Under the pieces are notes generated by a model that was not told the origin of the DNA, ran no database searches, and saw only the letters and a program-made list of their open reading frames with translations. This document shows, in pieces, positions 17,531-28,289 of a stretch of DNA of 64,000 bases (positions within the stretch are counted from its first letter, which is position 1; every line of letters begins with the position of its first letter). The translations under genes and the position numbers were made by a program. The DNA lies in assembly GCF_900104845.1 (NCBI RefSeq), contig NZ_FNSR01000001.1, forward strand, positions 620,001-684,000, given 5' to 3'. The DNA comes from Paraburkholderia caballeronis (lineage in GTDB: Bacteria > Pseudomonadota > Gammaproteobacteria > Burkholderiales > Burkholderiaceae).

Positions 17531-18613
17531 ATGATTACCGTCAACGTCGAACTGGGCGATCGCGCCTATCCCATCCACATCGGCACCGGCCTGATCGGTC
17601 AGACGGCGCTGTTCGCGCCGCACATCGCCGGCAAGTCGGTCACCATCGTCACGAATACCGTCGTCGAGCCGCTGTACGGCGACGCGCTGCGCGCGGCGCT
17701 CGCGCCGCTCGGCAAGGACGTCCACACCGTCGTGCTGCCTGACGGCGAGGCGCACAAGAACTGGGAAACGCTGAACCGGATCTTCGACGCGCTGCTCACC
17801 GCGCGCGCGGACCGCAAGACCACGCTGATCGCGCTGGGCGGCGGCGTGACCGGCGACATGACCGGTTTTGCGGCGGCCTGCTACATGCGCGGCGTGCCGT
17901 TCATCCAGGTGCCGACGACGCTGCTGTCGCAGGTCGATTCTTCGGTCGGCGGCAAGACCGGCATCAACCATCCGCTCGGCAAGAACATGATCGGCGCGTT
18001 TTACCAGCCGCAGGCGGTGATCGCGGACATCGCCACGCTGCGCACGCTGCCGCCGCGCGAGCTGGCGGCCGGCGTCGCCGAGGTCATCAAGACCGGCGCG
18101 ATCGCGGACGTCGCGTTTTTCGACTGGATCGAGGCGAACGTCGATGCGCTGAACCGCTGCGATCCCGATGCGCTCGCCCATGCGGTGAAGCGTTCGTGCG
18201 AGATCAAGGCGTCGGTGGTCGCCGCCGACGAGCGTGAAGGCGGCCTGCGCGCGATCCTCAATTTCGGCCACACGTTCGGCCACGCGATCGAGGCCGGGCT
18301 AGGTTACGGCGAGTGGCTGCACGGCGAGGCGGTCGGCTGCGGGATGGTGATGGCGGCGGATCTATCCGTGCGCGTCGGTCATCTGGACGACGCGTCGCGC
18401 CGGCGTCTGGTCGACGTGGTCGCCGCCGCGAAGCTGCCGGTGCGTGCGCCGGCGCTCGGCGCGGACCGCTATGTCGAACTGATGCAGGTGGACAAGAAGG
18501 CGGAAGGCGGCGCGATCAAGTTCATCCTGTTGAAGCGCTTCGGCGATACGCTGATCACCCGTGCGTCCGACGAAGCCGTGTTGGCCACGCTCGCGGCGAC
18601 GACGCAACCGTAA
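17531..18613 (+). CDS. aroB: 3-dehydroquinate synthase
   Basis: NAD- and metal-dependent enzyme that cyclises DAHP to 3-dehydroquinate, the second shikimate step. The motifs [34 protein letters not shown] and the zinc-ligand block [10 protein letters not shown] are intact. I chose [10 protein letters not shown] (360 residues) over a start three codons earlier because it matches the family N-terminus. It is operonic with aroK. Confidence 0.95.
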   Translation: MITVNVELGDRAYPIHIGTGLIGQTALFAPHIAGKSVTIVTNTVVEPLYGDALRAALAPLGKDVHTVVLPDGEAHKNWETLNRIFDALLTARADRKTTLIALGGGVTGDMTGFAAACYMRGVPFIQVPTTLLSQVDSSVGGKTGINHPLGKNMIGAFYQPQAVIADIATLRTLPPRELAAGVAEVIKTGAIADVAFFDWIEANVDALNRCDPDALAHAVKRSCEIKASVVAADEREGGLRAILNFGHTFGHAIEAGLGYGEWLHGEAVGCGMVMAADLSVRVGHLDDASRRRLVDVVAAAKLPVRAPALGADRYVELMQVDKKAEGGAIKFILLKRFGDTLITRASDEAVLATLAATTQP

Positions 18614-18655
18614 AGCGCAGCCGGCGGCTCGCGCGACACACGACTGGAGGAAGCC

Positions 18656-19873
18656 GTGAGCGACAGGCGCAGCGATCCCGGAATGGCAGCCGGCCCGGCT
18701 GATTTTGCAGGCGGCGCGTCGCGCGAAGCGATGTCGCCGGCCGCGTGGCAGGAGGCGGGGCTCGCGCCGTATGCGGCGCATTCGTCGCGCTCGCGCGGCC
18801 GTCGCCATCCGGAGCCGCTGCCGGCCGCGCGCACCGAATTCCAGCGCGACCGCGACCGCATCGTCCATTCGACCGCGTTCCGCCGGCTCGAATACAAGAC
18901 CCAGGTGTTCGTGAACCACGAGGGCGACCTGTTTCGCACGCGGCTCACGCACAGCCTCGAAGTCGCGCAGATCGCGCGGTCGGTCGCGCGCAACCTGCGC
19001 GTGAACGAGGACCTCGTCGAGGCGATCTCGCTCGCGCACGATCTCGGCCATACGCCGTTCGGCCATGCGGGCCAGGACGCGCTGAACGAATGCATGCGCG
19101 AGCACGGCGGCTTCGAGCACAACCTGCAAAGCCTCGCGGTGGTCGACGAACTCGAAGAGCACTACGGCGCGTTCGACGGGCTGAACCTGTGTTTCGAGAC
19201 GCGCGAGGGCATCCTGAAGCACTGTTCGCGCGAACACGCGCGCCGTCTTGGCGAACTCGGCGAGCGTTTCCTGACCGGCCGCCAGCCGTCGATCGAGGCG
19301 CAGATCGCGAACGTCGCGGACGAGATTGCGTACAACAATCACGATGTCGACGACGGTCTGCGCTCCGGTCTGCTGACGATCGGGCAGCTTGCCGAAGTCG
19401 AACTGTGGCAGAGCCATTACGACGCGGCACGCCGCGACTTCCCGGCGATCGAAGGCCGCCGGGCGGTTCACGAAACGGTGCGGCGCATCATCAACACGCT
19501 GATCGTCGATCTGATCGAGACCACGAACCGCAATCTCGCGAAATATGCGCCGTCGTCGCTCGACGACGTGCGCGCGGCGCCTCCGCTCGTCGCGCACAGC
19601 GAGCAGGTGGCGGCCCAGGCGGCGGTGCTGAAGCGGTTCCTGTATCGCAACCTGTATCGCCACTACCGTGTGATGCGAATGGCGAACAAGGCGCGGCGCG
19701 TCGTGAAGGGGCTGTTCGACGCGTTCAGCAGCGATCCGCGGCTGTTGCCGCCCGCGTATCAGTCGTCGGACGGGGGCATGCAGCCGCGGCTGATCGCGCA
19801 TTACATCGCCGGCATGACCGACCGTTACGCGCAGAAGGAATATCGGCGGCTGTTCGTCGTCGACGACGACTGA
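18656..19873 (+). CDS. dgt: Deoxyguanosinetriphosphate triphosphohydrolase-like protein
   Basis: HD-domain phosphohydrolase that cleaves dNTPs to deoxynucleoside and triphosphate, helping set nucleotide pools. The HD residues appear in [13 protein letters not shown] and [15 protein letters not shown], followed by FEHNLQSL and [12 protein letters not shown]. At 405 residues it carries a low-complexity N-terminal 50 residues ahead of the catalytic core ([19 protein letters not shown]). Translation starts at GTG with TGGAGGAA upstream. It follows aroB by 42 bases and is probably in the same transcript. Confidence 0.93.
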   Translation: MSDRRSDPGMAAGPADFAGGASREAMSPAAWQEAGLAPYAAHSSRSRGRRHPEPLPAARTEFQRDRDRIVHSTAFRRLEYKTQVFVNHEGDLFRTRLTHSLEVAQIARSVARNLRVNEDLVEAISLAHDLGHTPFGHAGQDALNECMREHGGFEHNLQSLAVVDELEEHYGAFDGLNLCFETREGILKHCSREHARRLGELGERFLTGRQPSIEAQIANVADEIAYNNHDVDDGLRSGLLTIGQLAEVELWQSHYDAARRDFPAIEGRRAVHETVRRIINTLIVDLIETTNRNLAKYAPSSLDDVRAAPPLVAHSEQVAAQAAVLKRFLYRNLYRHYRVMRMANKARRVVKGLFDAFSSDPRLLPPAYQSSDGGMQPRLIAHYIAGMTDRYAQKEYRRLFVVDDD

Positions 19874-19917
19874 CCGGCCGCTGTCGCTCCGTTTTGCTCA
19901 CCGAAGGGGTTTGCCGG

Positions 19918-20631
19918 ATGAATGCCTGGCTGTATCCGCGCATCGCGGCGGCGGAACGCTCGCGCCGGAGAACACGCTCGCAGCGATCGCTACCGGCGCA
20001 CGTTTCGGGCACACGATGGTGGAGTTCGACGCGAAGCTGTCCGTCGACAACGTCGCGTTCCTGCTGCACGACGACACGGTGGGCCGCACGTCGAACGGGC
20101 GCGGACGCGCCGCGCGGATGCGTTAGACGCGCTGGCCGTGCTCGATGCCGGTATGTGGCGCGCTCCGCGTTTCGCGGGTGAGCGCATGCCGACGCTCGCG
20201 CAGGCGGCCGGACGCTGCATCGAACTGTCGATTGCGGCAAACGTCGATATCAAGCCCTGTCCCGGCCGCGACATCGAAATCGGGCGGCTGGTTGTCGAAG
20301 AAACGGCGCGGCTGTGGTCCGGCGCGGCACCACCGCCGCTGCTGTCGTCGTTCTCGTTCGGCGCGCTGGCCGCCGCGCGCGACGTCGCGCCAGGCGTGCG
20401 ACGCGGGCTGCTGTTCGGGCGGGTGCCGGCGGACTGGCGCGAGCAGGCGGCGGCGCCCGGCTGCGTTTCGCTGCACGCGAGCCATCGCCATCTCGACGCA
20501 ACGCTCGTCGCGCGGATCAAGGCGGCGGGACTGTTCATGCTCGCGTACACGGTGAACGATCTGGAGCGTGCGCGGCTACGGTCTGCACCGACCGCCTCGA
20601 CCTGATCGGGCCGCCCGCACTCGACGGCTGA
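19918..20631 (+). pseudogene. Broken glycerophosphodiester phosphodiesterase gene (UgpQ-like)
   Basis: Family motifs appear in order but in successive reading frames. MNAWLYPRI starts at 19918; [13 protein letters not shown] begins at 19941 one frame away and continues MVEFDAKLS and [15 protein letters not shown]. From about 20123 the next frame carries [39 protein letters not shown] and LAYTVNDLERAR. From about 20575 a third switch leads to VCTDRLDLIGPPALDG. Each switch equals loss of 1 (mod 3) bases; the last also removes several conserved residues. The enzyme would hydrolyse glycerophosphodiesters to glycerol-3-phosphate. Three lesions make a working product unlikely. Sequencing error is less likely because neighbouring genes are clean. 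Confidence 0.85.
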
Positions 20632-20748
20632 AGGCCAACGTTTCACAAACGGCCGTCGAGCCCAGGAGGTGACGTACGGTGGCGCACGCCAACGCGCAAC
20701 GACGCGCCACCGCCGCCCGTCATTCGTCGCGGTGGCCCGCTCCGGCGG

Positions 20749-21126
20749 TTAGCGGCAGCGCGCGATCAACGCGCCCGCGATTAGCGCGGCGCCGCCGACG
20801 ATCGCAATCGCCTGCCACGGATTCGCGTGCACGTAGTCGTCGGCGTTCGACAGCGCCTCGCCGGCGCGCTCGCGCGCGGCCACGCGCGTTTCGTCGAGCC
20901 GCGCGCGGGCGGCGTCGAGCCGCTGGCGGACGTTCTCGCGCAGCGCCGCCGCGTCGGCGTGGGTGCCGTCGCCGAGCGACGCTTCGAGTTCGGCGAGCAG
21001 ATCCCTCAATTCGCCGGCGATGTCTTCGGCCGCGTGCCGGCTGTGCCGTGCAATACGCTTCGCGTGGCGGCCCGTCTTCGTCCAGGAGTCTCCAAGGGCT
21101 TCGCGGGTGTTCGGAAATGCGCTCAT
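20749..21126 (-). CDS. DUF883 / ElaB-YqjD family membrane protein
   Basis: A 125-residue protein with a long amphipathic coiled-coil N-terminal part (LRDLLAELEASL, ENVRQRLDAARARLDETR) and one C-terminal transmembrane helix (about 105-124) preceded by DDYVHANPWQAIAIVGG, the hallmark of the ElaB/YqjD/YgaM group. E. coli members are stationary-phase inner-membrane proteins reported to bind ribosomes; that function is inferred from the family only. The start MSAFPNTREALGDS was chosen over an in-frame upstream codon. It stands alone between the GDPD pseudogene and the ompW gene. Confidence 0.85.
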   Translation of the reverse strand: MSAFPNTREALGDSWTKTGRHAKRIARHSRHAAEDIAGELRDLLAELEASLGDGTHADAAALRENVRQRLDAARARLDETRVAARERAGEALSNADDYVHANPWQAIAIVGGAALIAGALIARCR

Positions 21127-21458
21127 GATCGCTCCGTTGTTGAGAAACAGGAAAGACGTCTGCGTGCTGCGTCGATCGGCGACGCAGCACCCGTGAGTGG
21201 CAGTATTGCGCAATTTCGGTACCCGGCGCGTCGGCCTGGGTGCGGCCGTATCGTCGCATGCGAGGCGCTGCGGGGCATTGCGCCGCTCTCGCTCGATCAG
21301 ATGATTACGGGGACAGCACCGTTTTCCCCGGAAGCATAGAATCAGGAAAACCGCGCGGCGCGTCGGGCAGACGTCGGGCTTCGCGCGGGACGCGCCGTCC
21401 GCATCGCGTCATGGGCTGCATGCGATGCGGACGGCGCAACGGCAACGCGGCGCCGAAG
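21127..21458. other. Gene-free spacer with a 16-bp perfect hairpin and an orphan GGGGA/TCCCC element
   Basis: No convincing gene lies in these 332 bases. The arm at 21392-21407 pairs perfectly over 16 bases with 21422-21437, leaving a 14-base loop; neither flank has a T run, so it is not a standard terminator. At 21308-21330 a second element, CGGGGA/TCCCCG with an 11-base loop, follows ATGATTA. The promoter of the DUF883 gene is probably near the right-to-left start at 21126, but I saw no clear boxes. Confidence 0.6.
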
Positions 21459-22178
21459 TCAGAACATGTAGCCGATCTTCACATACGTGACGAGCGGGTT
21501 CAGGTGGATCTTCGCTTCGTACTGGCGCGTGATGGGGATCTGCGATTGCGTCTGGGTATGAAGCGTGGCGAGGACGCTGACCGGGATATAGGACAGCGAA
21601 AAACCTGCGAACCAGTGTTTGGTGAACGAGTAGTTGAAACCGGCATTGATGACGGGCGCCCAGGAACGATCCGTCGAAACGCTGGTCGGACCCCCCAAGG
21701 CCCCCTGTTCGAAGGCGCCGTTCGTGATCTTCGCATCCGAGAACCAGACGTACGTGACGCCGAGGCCGAGATACGGGCGGAACTTCGCTTCGGGCTTGTT
21801 GAAGTAGTACTTGAACAGCAGCGCCGGTGCCCACAGTCGCGCGGAGCCGACCTTGCCGAACTGGCCGAGCAGGCCTTCGCCATTGAGGTTGAACTTCGGC
21901 GGGATGCCGCCTTCGAATTCGGTGGCGATGTGGTCCGTGATGAAGTAGCCGACACTGAGGCCCGCCGTATCGGAAGAGTCGACGCCGGCTCCTGTGTTGG
22001 GAATTTCGGCGTTGATGGGCGTGCCGCCCGCGCTGTCCAGCTTCAGTGGTTTGCTGCTGTCCTGGGGCATGAAGCGAAACCAGCCGGTGGTGAAGTACAG
22101 CGTATTGGCCGATTGTGCATGCGCCGAAGACAGACTGGCGAGTGCGGCGAGCCCCGCCAGCGCCTGTTTATATTTCAT
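21459..22178 (-). CDS. ompW: OmpW family outer-membrane protein
   Basis: Small eight-stranded beta-barrel of the outer membrane, thought to pass small hydrophobic molecules. A signal peptide MKYKQALAGLAALASLSSAHA (1-21) is followed by alternating aromatic strands, GLSVGYFITDHIATEFEGG, ARLWAPALLFKYYF, FRPYLGLGVTYVWFSD, and a terminal strand ending in IGYMF, with the C-terminal phenylalanine expected of Bam substrates. Length (239) is slightly above typical OmpW. A strong Shine-Dalgarno AAGGAGGAG precedes the ATG. Confidence 0.88.
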   Translation of the reverse strand: MKYKQALAGLAALASLSSAHAQSANTLYFTTGWFRFMPQDSSKPLKLDSAGGTPINAEIPNTGAGVDSSDTAGLSVGYFITDHIATEFEGGIPPKFNLNGEGLLGQFGKVGSARLWAPALLFKYYFNKPEAKFRPYLGLGVTYVWFSDAKITNGAFEQGALGGPTSVSTDRSWAPVINAGFNYSFTKHWFAGFSLSYIPVSVLATLHTQTQSQIPITRQYEAKIHLNPLVTYVKIGYMF

Positions 22179-22366
22179 ATATGTGCTCCTCCTTGAAAGG
22201 CCCGCTCATTATGAACAGAACGTTTGCAACAAACCATACGCGACGGTTAGAGCTTTCTCCCTAAGCGCCGCGAGGCTTCCGTCAAAGCCGCGCCGGCGCG
22301 AAAGCAGCGCTGGCGGGGCTTGGCGGGTCTGCGGGTATTCACCAACGGACTAATGGAAAATCGAGC

Positions 22367-23170
22367 ATGGCACGGCTTGCACGTCTTTATGTCCCCGATC
22401 AGCCTCAGCACGTGATCCTGCGTGGGCTCGACCAGCAACCCGCATTCGTCGACGACCAGGACTACGAGCTTTTCATCGATTGCCTGAAGGCGGCGGCGCG
22501 CGATCATCATCTTGCGGTGCATGCGTGGGTGCTGATGCCCGGCGCGGTGCAACTGCTCGCCACGCCGTCCGACGAGTCGAGCCTGCCGAAGGCGATGCAG
22601 GCGGTCGGCAGGCGCTACGTCGCGCACTTCAACCGGCGTTATTCGCGGCGCGGCACGTTGTGGGAGGGCCGCTATCGCGCGACGGTGATCGAGGGCGACC
22701 GCTACTTCCTGCTCGCGAGCCGCGTCGTCGAAATGGCGCCGGTCCGCAACCATCAGGTGTCCGCGCCGGAGGACTACCGGTGGTCGAGCTACCGGCATCA
22801 CATCGGTCTCACCGTCGACAGCCTGATCACCGATCATCCGCTGTACTGGGCGCTCGGCAACACGCCGTTCGAGCGGCAGCGCGCGTATCGCGAACTGTGC
22901 GAGCAGCCGCTCGACGAACGCGAAACCAGCCAGTTGATGCAGGCGACGCTGAAGGGCTGGGTGCTCGGCAGCGATTCGTATCGCGAGTGGGCGGCGCGGA
23001 CCGCGAACCGGCGGGTGTCGCCGTTGCCGCGCGGCCGTCCGCGCAAGGTGCGCGAGGCGCCGTCAGCGCCGCCGCCGGCCCAGCCGACGCCGCAGACGCC
23101 TTCGCCCGGTGCGCCGCAGGCGCCCGCATCGGGTCACGACGCCGGCAAGCCCGGGCCGGGTTCGCATTGA
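22367..23170 (+). CDS. Y1-transposase-like (RAYT-related) protein lacking catalytic residues
   Basis: A 267-residue protein whose first 150 residues follow the REP-associated tyrosine transposase fold: MARLARLYVPDQPQHVILRG, DYELFIDCL, GTLWEGRYRATVIEGDRYFL, DYRWSSYRHH. The metal-binding HUH motif, normally MPNHVH, reads MPGAVQ (57-62), so both histidines are gone. The position usually holding the catalytic tyrosine (RYIELNPVR) reads RVVEMAPVR with V120. A Pro-rich tail (from about 215) has no transposase counterpart. It is therefore probably a domesticated or non-catalytic derivative, perhaps a nucleic-acid binder. It lies upstream of gltB, ends at its own terminator, and no flanking repeats were seen. 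Confidence 0.8.
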   Translation: MARLARLYVPDQPQHVILRGLDQQPAFVDDQDYELFIDCLKAAARDHHLAVHAWVLMPGAVQLLATPSDESSLPKAMQAVGRRYVAHFNRRYSRRGTLWEGRYRATVIEGDRYFLLASRVVEMAPVRNHQVSAPEDYRWSSYRHHIGLTVDSLITDHPLYWALGNTPFERQRAYRELCEQPLDERETSQLMQATLKGWVLGSDSYREWAARTANRRVSPLPRGRPRKVREAPSAPPPAQPTPQTPSPGAPQAPASGHDAGKPGPGSH

Positions 23171-23201
23171 TAAAACCGGTTTAAATTCAATTGGTTGATG
23201 G

Positions 23202-23233
23202 AAGGCGGCGTGTATCCACGCCGCCTTTCTTTT
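23202..23233 (+). terminator. Intrinsic terminator after the transposase-like gene
   Basis: Stem AAGGCGGCGTG/CACGCCGCCTT with a four-base loop, followed by a T-rich tract. It isolates the upstream gene from gltB. Confidence 0.8.
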
Positions 23234-23313
23234 GCCCTGTTTTGATGTGGAACCAATTAAAACGGGCAGAATTGCACCACTCCGATAATAGGGGTTCTAT
23301 CATGCGGTTTTAT

Positions 23314-23343
23314 TTGCCATCCCCTTGATTCGTCGCGTATATT
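23314..23343 (+). promoter_or_regulatory. Probable gltBD promoter
   Basis: TTGCCA (23314-23319) and TATATT (23338-23343) are spaced 18 bases apart, a good sigma-70 match in an otherwise GC-rich background, and leave a leader of about 130 bases before gltB. The remaining bases of the 23171-23483 spacer hold only the preceding terminator and no gene. Confidence 0.5.
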
Positions 23344-23483
23344 CGCTGTTCGGCTCTCCTTGACGCACGACGCGGGAAGCTCGGATCGCCCGCGCAACGC
23401 CGTACAGCGGTCATGCAAGCGGCGGGAAACAAAAAAACATGGTTTAAAACGGCTGGCAACGGCCCTTCTCAGACGGTGTCCCC

Positions 23484-26400
23484 ATGAACGATCACCCGCA
23501 CCGCGCCGCGATCCCCGCCGCGCAAGGTCTGTATGACCCGCAAAACGAGCACGACGCCTGCGGCGTCGGCTTCGTCGCCCACATCAAGGGCAAGAAGAGC
23601 CACGAGATCATTCAGCAAGGGCTGAAAATTCTCGAAAACCTCGACCACCGGGGCGCCGTCGGCGCCGATCCGCTGATGGGCGACGGCGCGGGCATCCTGA
23701 TCCAGATTCCCGATGCGTTTTATCGCGAGGAAATGGCGAAGCAGGGCGTGACGCTGCCGCCGAACGGCGAATACGGCGTCGGCATGATCTTCCTGCCGAA
23801 AGAACACGCGTCGCGCCTCGCGTGCGAACAGGAACTGGAGCGCACGGTGCGCGCCGAAGGCCAGGTCGTGCTCGGCTGGCGCGACGTGCCGGTCGACCAC
23901 GCGATGCCGATCTCGCCGACCGTCAAGGCGAGCGAGCCGCTGATCCGCCAGATCTTCATCGGCCGCGGCAAGGACGTGATGGTCACCGATGCGCTGGAGC
24001 GCAAGCTGTACGTGATCCGCAAGACCGCGAGCCACCGCATCCAGGCGTTGAAGCTCAAGCACGGCAAGGAATACTTCGTGCCGTCGATGTCGGCGCGCAC
24101 GGTGGTCTACAAGGGGCTGCTGCTCGCGGGCCAGGTCGGCGTGTACTACCGCGACCTGCAGGACGAGCGCGTCGTGTCGGCGCTCGCGCTCGTGCACCAG
24201 CGCTTCTCGACCAACACGTTCCCCGCGTGGGAACTCGCTCACCCGTACCGGATGATCGCGCACAACGGCGAGATCAACACCGTGAAGGGCAACGTGAACT
24301 GGCTGAACGCGCGCACCGGCGCGATCGCGTCGCACGTGCTGGGCGACGATCTGCCGAAGCTGTGGCCGCTGATCTATCCGGGCCAGTCGGACACCGCGTC
24401 GTTCGACAACTGCCTCGAACTGCTCGTGATGGCCGGTTACCCGCTCGTGCACGCGGTGATGATGATGATCCCGGAAGCGTGGGAACAGCACACGCTGATG
24501 GACGACAACCGCCGCGCGTTCTACGAGTACCACGCCGCGATGATGGAGCCGTGGGACGGCCCCGCCGCGATCGCGTTCACCGACGGCCGCCAGATCGGCG
24601 CGACGCTCGACCGTAACGGTCTGCGTCCGGCGCGCTACATCGTCACCGACGACGACCTCGTAATCATGGCGTCGGAGGCCGGCACGCTGTCGATCCCCGA
24701 GTCGAAGATCGTGAAGAAGTGGCGTCTGCAGCCGGGCAAGATGTTCCTGATCGACATGGAGCACGGCCGCATCATCGACGACAAGGAACTGAAGGACAAC
24801 CTCGCGAACGCGAAGCCGTACAAGAGCTGGATCGACGCGGTGCGCATCAAGCTCGACGAGATCGAGCCGAAGGCCGAGGACGTCGCGACCGCGCGTGCGG
24901 AAGGCGCGGCGCTGCTCGACCGTCAGCAGGCGTTCGGCTACACGCAGGAAGACCTGAAGTTCCTGATGGCGCCGATGGCGGCGTCGGGCGAGGAAGCCAT
25001 CGGCTCGATGGGCAACGACTCGCCGCTCGCGGTGATGTCGAACAAGAACAAGACGCTGTATCACTACTTCAAGCAACTGTTCGCGCAGGTCACGAACCCG
25101 CCGATCGACCCGATCCGCGAGAACATGGTGATGTCGCTCGTGTCGTTCATCGGCCCGAAGCCGAACCTGCTCGACACGAACAACATCAACCCGCCGATGC
25201 GGCTCGAAGTGTCGCAGCCGGTGCTCGACTTCAAGGACATCGCGAAGATCCGCGCGATCGAGCAATACACCGGCGGCAAGTTCAGCTCGTACGAACTGAA
25301 CATCTGCTATCCGGTCGCGTGGGGCAAGGAAGGCATAGAAGCGCGCCTCGCGTCGCTGTGCGCGGAAGCGGTCGATGCGGTGCGCTCGGGCTACAACATC
25401 CTGATCGTGTCGGACCGCCGCGCGGACCGCGACAACGTCGCGATTCCGGCGCTGCTCGCGACCTCGGCGATCCACACGCATCTCGTGCAGCAGGGCCTGC
25501 GCACGAGCACGGGCCTCGTCGTCGAAACCGGCTCCGCACGCGAGACGCACCACTTCGCGCTGCTCGCGGGCTACGGCGCGGAAGCCATTCACCCGTACCT
25601 CGCGATGGAAACGCTCGCGCAGATGGCGTCGGGCCTGAAGGGCGACCTGTCGGCCGACAAGGCGATCTACAACTTCACGAAGGCGGTCGGCAAGGGCCTG
25701 TTGAAGGTCATGTCGAAGATGGGCATCTCGACGTACATGTCGTACACGGGCGCGCAGATCTTCGAAGCGGTCGGCCTGTCCGAAGAGCTGGTCGGCAAGT
25801 ACTTCAAGGGCACGGCGTCGAAGGTCGGCGGCATCGGCCTGTTCGAGGTCGCGGAAGAGGCGATCCGCCTGCACCGCGACGCGTTCGGCGACAACCCGGT
25901 GCTCGCGAACATGCTCGACGCGGGCGGCGAGTACGCGTACCGCGTGCGCGGCGAAGACCACATGTGGACGCCCGACGCGATCGCGAAGCTCCAGCATTCG
26001 GCGCGCAGCAACTCGTACCAGACGTACAAGGAATACGCGCATCTGATCAACGATCAGACGAAGCGCCACATGACGTTCCGCGGCCTGTTCGAGTTCCGCT
26101 TCGATCCGTCGCGTGCGATCTCGATCGACGACGTCGAGCCGGCGAAGGACATCGTGAAGCGTTTCGCGACCGGCGCGATGTCGCTCGGCTCGATCAGCAC
26201 GGAAGCGCACGCGACGCTCGCGATCGCGATGAACCGGATCGGCGGCAAGTCGAACACCGGCGAAGGCGGCGAGGACAAGAACCGCTACCGCAACGAGCTG
26301 CGCGGCATTCCGATCAAGAACGGCGACACGCTCGCCTCGGTGATCGGCAACGAAATCGTGCGCGACATCCCGCTGAAGGACGGCGACTCGCTGCGCTCGA

Positions 26401-28184
26401 AGATCAAGCAGGTCGCATCGGGCCGGTTCGGCGTGACGGCCGAGTACCTCGCATCGGCGGACCAGATCCAGATCAAGATGGCGCAGGGCGCGAAGCCGGG
26501 CGAAGGCGGCCAGTTGCCGGGCCACAAGGTGTCCGAGTACATCGGCAAGCTGCGTTACTCGGTGCCGGGCGTCGGCCTGATCTCGCCGCCGCCGCACCAC
26601 GACATCTACTCGATCGAAGACCTCGCGCAACTGATTCACGATCTGAAGAACGTGAACCCGGCGTCGAGCATCTCGGTGAAGCTGGTGTCCGAAGTGGGCG
26701 TCGGCACGGTCGCCGCGGGTGTCGCGAAGGCGAAGGCCGATCACGTCGTGATCGCCGGCCATGACGGCGGCACCGGCGCGTCGCCGCTGTCGTCGCTCAA
26801 GCACGCGGGCACGCCGTGGGAACTGGGCCTCGCGGAAACGCAGCAGACGCTGGTGCTGAACAAGCTGCGCGGCCGCATCCGCGTGCAGGCGGACGGCCAG
26901 ATGAAGACCGGCCGCGACGTCGTGATCGGCGCGCTGCTCGGCGCGGACGAGTTCGGCTTCGCGACGGCGCCGCTCGTCGTCGAAGGCTGCATCATGATGC
27001 GCAAGTGCCATCTGAACACGTGCCCGGTCGGCGTCGCGACGCAGGACCCGGTGCTGCGCGCGAAGTTCTCCGGCCAGCCGGAGCACGTCGTGAACTTCTT
27101 CTTCTTCATCGCCGAGGAAGTGCGCGAGATCATGGCGCAACTGGGCATCCGCAAGTTCGACGACCTGATCGGCCGCGCGGACCTGCTCGACACGAAGAAG
27201 GGCATCGAGCACTGGAAGGCGAAGGGCCTCGACTTCTCGCGGGTGTTCTACCAGCCGCAGGTCGAAGCGGACGTCGCGCATCTGCACGTCGAGTCGCAGG
27301 ACCACGGCCTCGACCGCGCGCTCGACCACACGCTGATCGAGAAGGCGAAGGCCGCGATCGAGAACGGCGAGCACGTGTCGTTCATCCAGCCGGTGCGCAA
27401 CGTGAACCGCACGGTCGGCGCGATGCTGTCCGGCGTGGTCGCGAAGAAGTACGGCCATGACGGCCTGCCCGACGACGCGATCCACATCCAGCTGAAGGGC
27501 ACCGCCGGCCAGAGCTTCGGCGCGTTCCTCGCGAAGGGCATCACGCTCGACCTGGTCGGCGACGGCAACGACTACGTCGGCAAGGGTCTGTCGGGCGGCC
27601 GGATCATCATCCGTCCGACCAACGACTTCCGCGGCAAGTCCGAGGAAAACATCATCTGCGGCAACACGGTGATGTACGGCGCGATCGAAGGCGAGTCGTT
27701 CTTCCGCGGCGTCGCGGGCGAACGCTTCTGCGTGCGCAACTCGGGCGCGACGGCGGTCGTCGAAGGCACCGGCGACCACGGCTGCGAGTACATGACGGGC
27801 GGCACGGTCGTCGTGCTCGGCGAGACGGGCCGCAACTTCGCGGCCGGCATGTCGGGCGGCGTCGCGTTCGTGTACGACCCGGACAGCTCGTTCGCGAACA
27901 AGTGCAACAAGTCGATGGTCACGCTCGAACCGGTGCTGCAGCAGGCCGAGCAGGAACGCACGGTCGACCGCACGCTGTGGCACGCCGGCCAGACCGACGA
28001 GGCGCTGCTGAAGGGGCTCGTCGAGCGTCACTTCCAGTTCACCGGTTCGCCGCGTGCGAAGGCGCTGCTGGAAAACTGGGATGCGGCGCGCCGCCAGTTC
28101 GTGAAGGTGTTCCCGACGGAATACAGGCGCGCATTGGCCGAGCTGGGTGCGAAGAAGCCGAACCAGGAAGAGCTGGCCGCTTAA
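23484..28184 (+). CDS. gltB: Glutamate synthase (NADPH) large subunit
   Basis: Alpha subunit of GOGAT, transferring the glutamine amide to 2-oxoglutarate. The N-terminal class II amidotransferase domain becomes active after removal of 25 residues, exposing C26 in DACGVGF. A central domain, the FMN-binding TIM barrel ([37 protein letters not shown]) and the 3Fe-4S cysteine cluster CHLNTCPVG follow. The C-terminal beta-helix ([29 protein letters not shown]) completes 1566 residues. It is full length with all landmarks intact. gltD follows after 105 bases. Confidence 0.97.
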   Translation: MNDHPHRAAIPAAQGLYDPQNEHDACGVGFVAHIKGKKSHEIIQQGLKILENLDHRGAVGADPLMGDGAGILIQIPDAFYREEMAKQGVTLPPNGEYGVGMIFLPKEHASRLACEQELERTVRAEGQVVLGWRDVPVDHAMPISPTVKASEPLIRQIFIGRGKDVMVTDALERKLYVIRKTASHRIQALKLKHGKEYFVPSMSARTVVYKGLLLAGQVGVYYRDLQDERVVSALALVHQRFSTNTFPAWELAHPYRMIAHNGEINTVKGNVNWLNARTGAIASHVLGDDLPKLWPLIYPGQSDTASFDNCLELLVMAGYPLVHAVMMMIPEAWEQHTLMDDNRRAFYEYHAAMMEPWDGPAAIAFTDGRQIGATLDRNGLRPARYIVTDDDLVIMASEAGTLSIPESKIVKKWRLQPGKMFLIDMEHGRIIDDKELKDNLANAKPYKSWIDAVRIKLDEIEPKAEDVATARAEGAALLDRQQAFGYTQEDLKFLMAPMAASGEEAIGSMGNDSPLAVMSNKNKTLYHYFKQLFAQVTNPPIDPIRENMVMSLVSFIGPKPNLLDTNNINPPMRLEVSQPVLDFKDIAKIRAIEQYTGGKFSSYELNICYPVAWGKEGIEARLASLCAEAVDAVRSGYNILIVSDRRADRDNVAIPALLATSAIHTHLVQQGLRTSTGLVVETGSARETHHFALLAGYGAEAIHPYLAMETLAQMASGLKGDLSADKAIYNFTKAVGKGLLKVMSKMGISTYMSYTGAQIFEAVGLSEELVGKYFKGTASKVGGIGLFEVAEEAIRLHRDAFGDNPVLANMLDAGGEYAYRVRGEDHMWTPDAIAKLQHSARSNSYQTYKEYAHLINDQTKRHMTFRGLFEFRFDPSRAISIDDVEPAKDIVKRFATGAMSLGSISTEAHATLAIAMNRIGGKSNTGEGGEDKNRYRNELRGIPIKNGDTLASVIGNEIVRDIPLKDGDSLRSKIKQVASGRFGVTAEYLASADQIQIKMAQGAKPGEGGQLPGHKVSEYIGKLRYSVPGVGLISPPPHHDIYSIEDLAQLIHDLKNVNPASSISVKLVSEVGVGTVAAGVAKAKADHVVIAGHDGGTGASPLSSLKHAGTPWELGLAETQQTLVLNKLRGRIRVQADGQMKTGRDVVIGALLGADEFGFATAPLVVEGCIMMRKCHLNTCPVGVATQDPVLRAKFSGQPEHVVNFFFFIAEEVREIMAQLGIRKFDDLIGRADLLDTKKGIEHWKAKGLDFSRVFYQPQVEADVAHLHVESQDHGLDRALDHTLIEKAKAAIENGEHVSFIQPVRNVNRTVGAMLSGVVAKKYGHDGLPDDAIHIQLKGTAGQSFGAFLAKGITLDLVGDGNDYVGKGLSGGRIIIRPTNDFRGKSEENIICGNTVMYGAIEGESFFRGVAGERFCVRNSGATAVVEGTGDHGCEYMTGGTVVVLGETGRNFAAGMSGGVAFVYDPDSSFANKCNKSMVTLEPVLQQAEQERTVDRTLWHAGQTDEALLKGLVERHFQFTGSPRAKALLENWDAARRQFVKVFPTEYRRALAELGAKKPNQEELAA

Positions 28185-28289
28185 CCCGCCCGCCGACGAC
28201 CAGACGACGAGAGCGCCCGCCGCGCGCCGCCATGCGCGCGACGGCGGGCGCCGATCCCCTCACCGAATACACAGATAGACGAGAGCCAC

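Noticed and set aside
20677..20712. Hairpin CGGTGGCGC/GCGCCACCG after the GDPD pseudogene
   Set aside because: Nine-bp stem with an 18-base loop and no T run; common by chance in such GC-rich sequence.
21459..23170. Genomic island or insertion sequence around ompW and the Y1-like gene
   Set aside because: No terminal inverted repeats, target duplications, integrase or tRNA were seen, and base composition does not obviously differ from the flanks.
23173..23182. Palindrome AAACCGGTTT after the transposase-like gene
   Set aside because: Ten bases of symmetry directly after a stop codon and before a terminator; too short and poorly placed to call an operator or attachment site.
23469..28031. 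An uninterrupted minus-strand frame of 1520 codons across gltB
   Set aside because: It mirrors gltB exactly, has Arg/His/Val-rich shadow composition and no domain; long antisense frames are expected in GC-rich genes with G/C at third positions.
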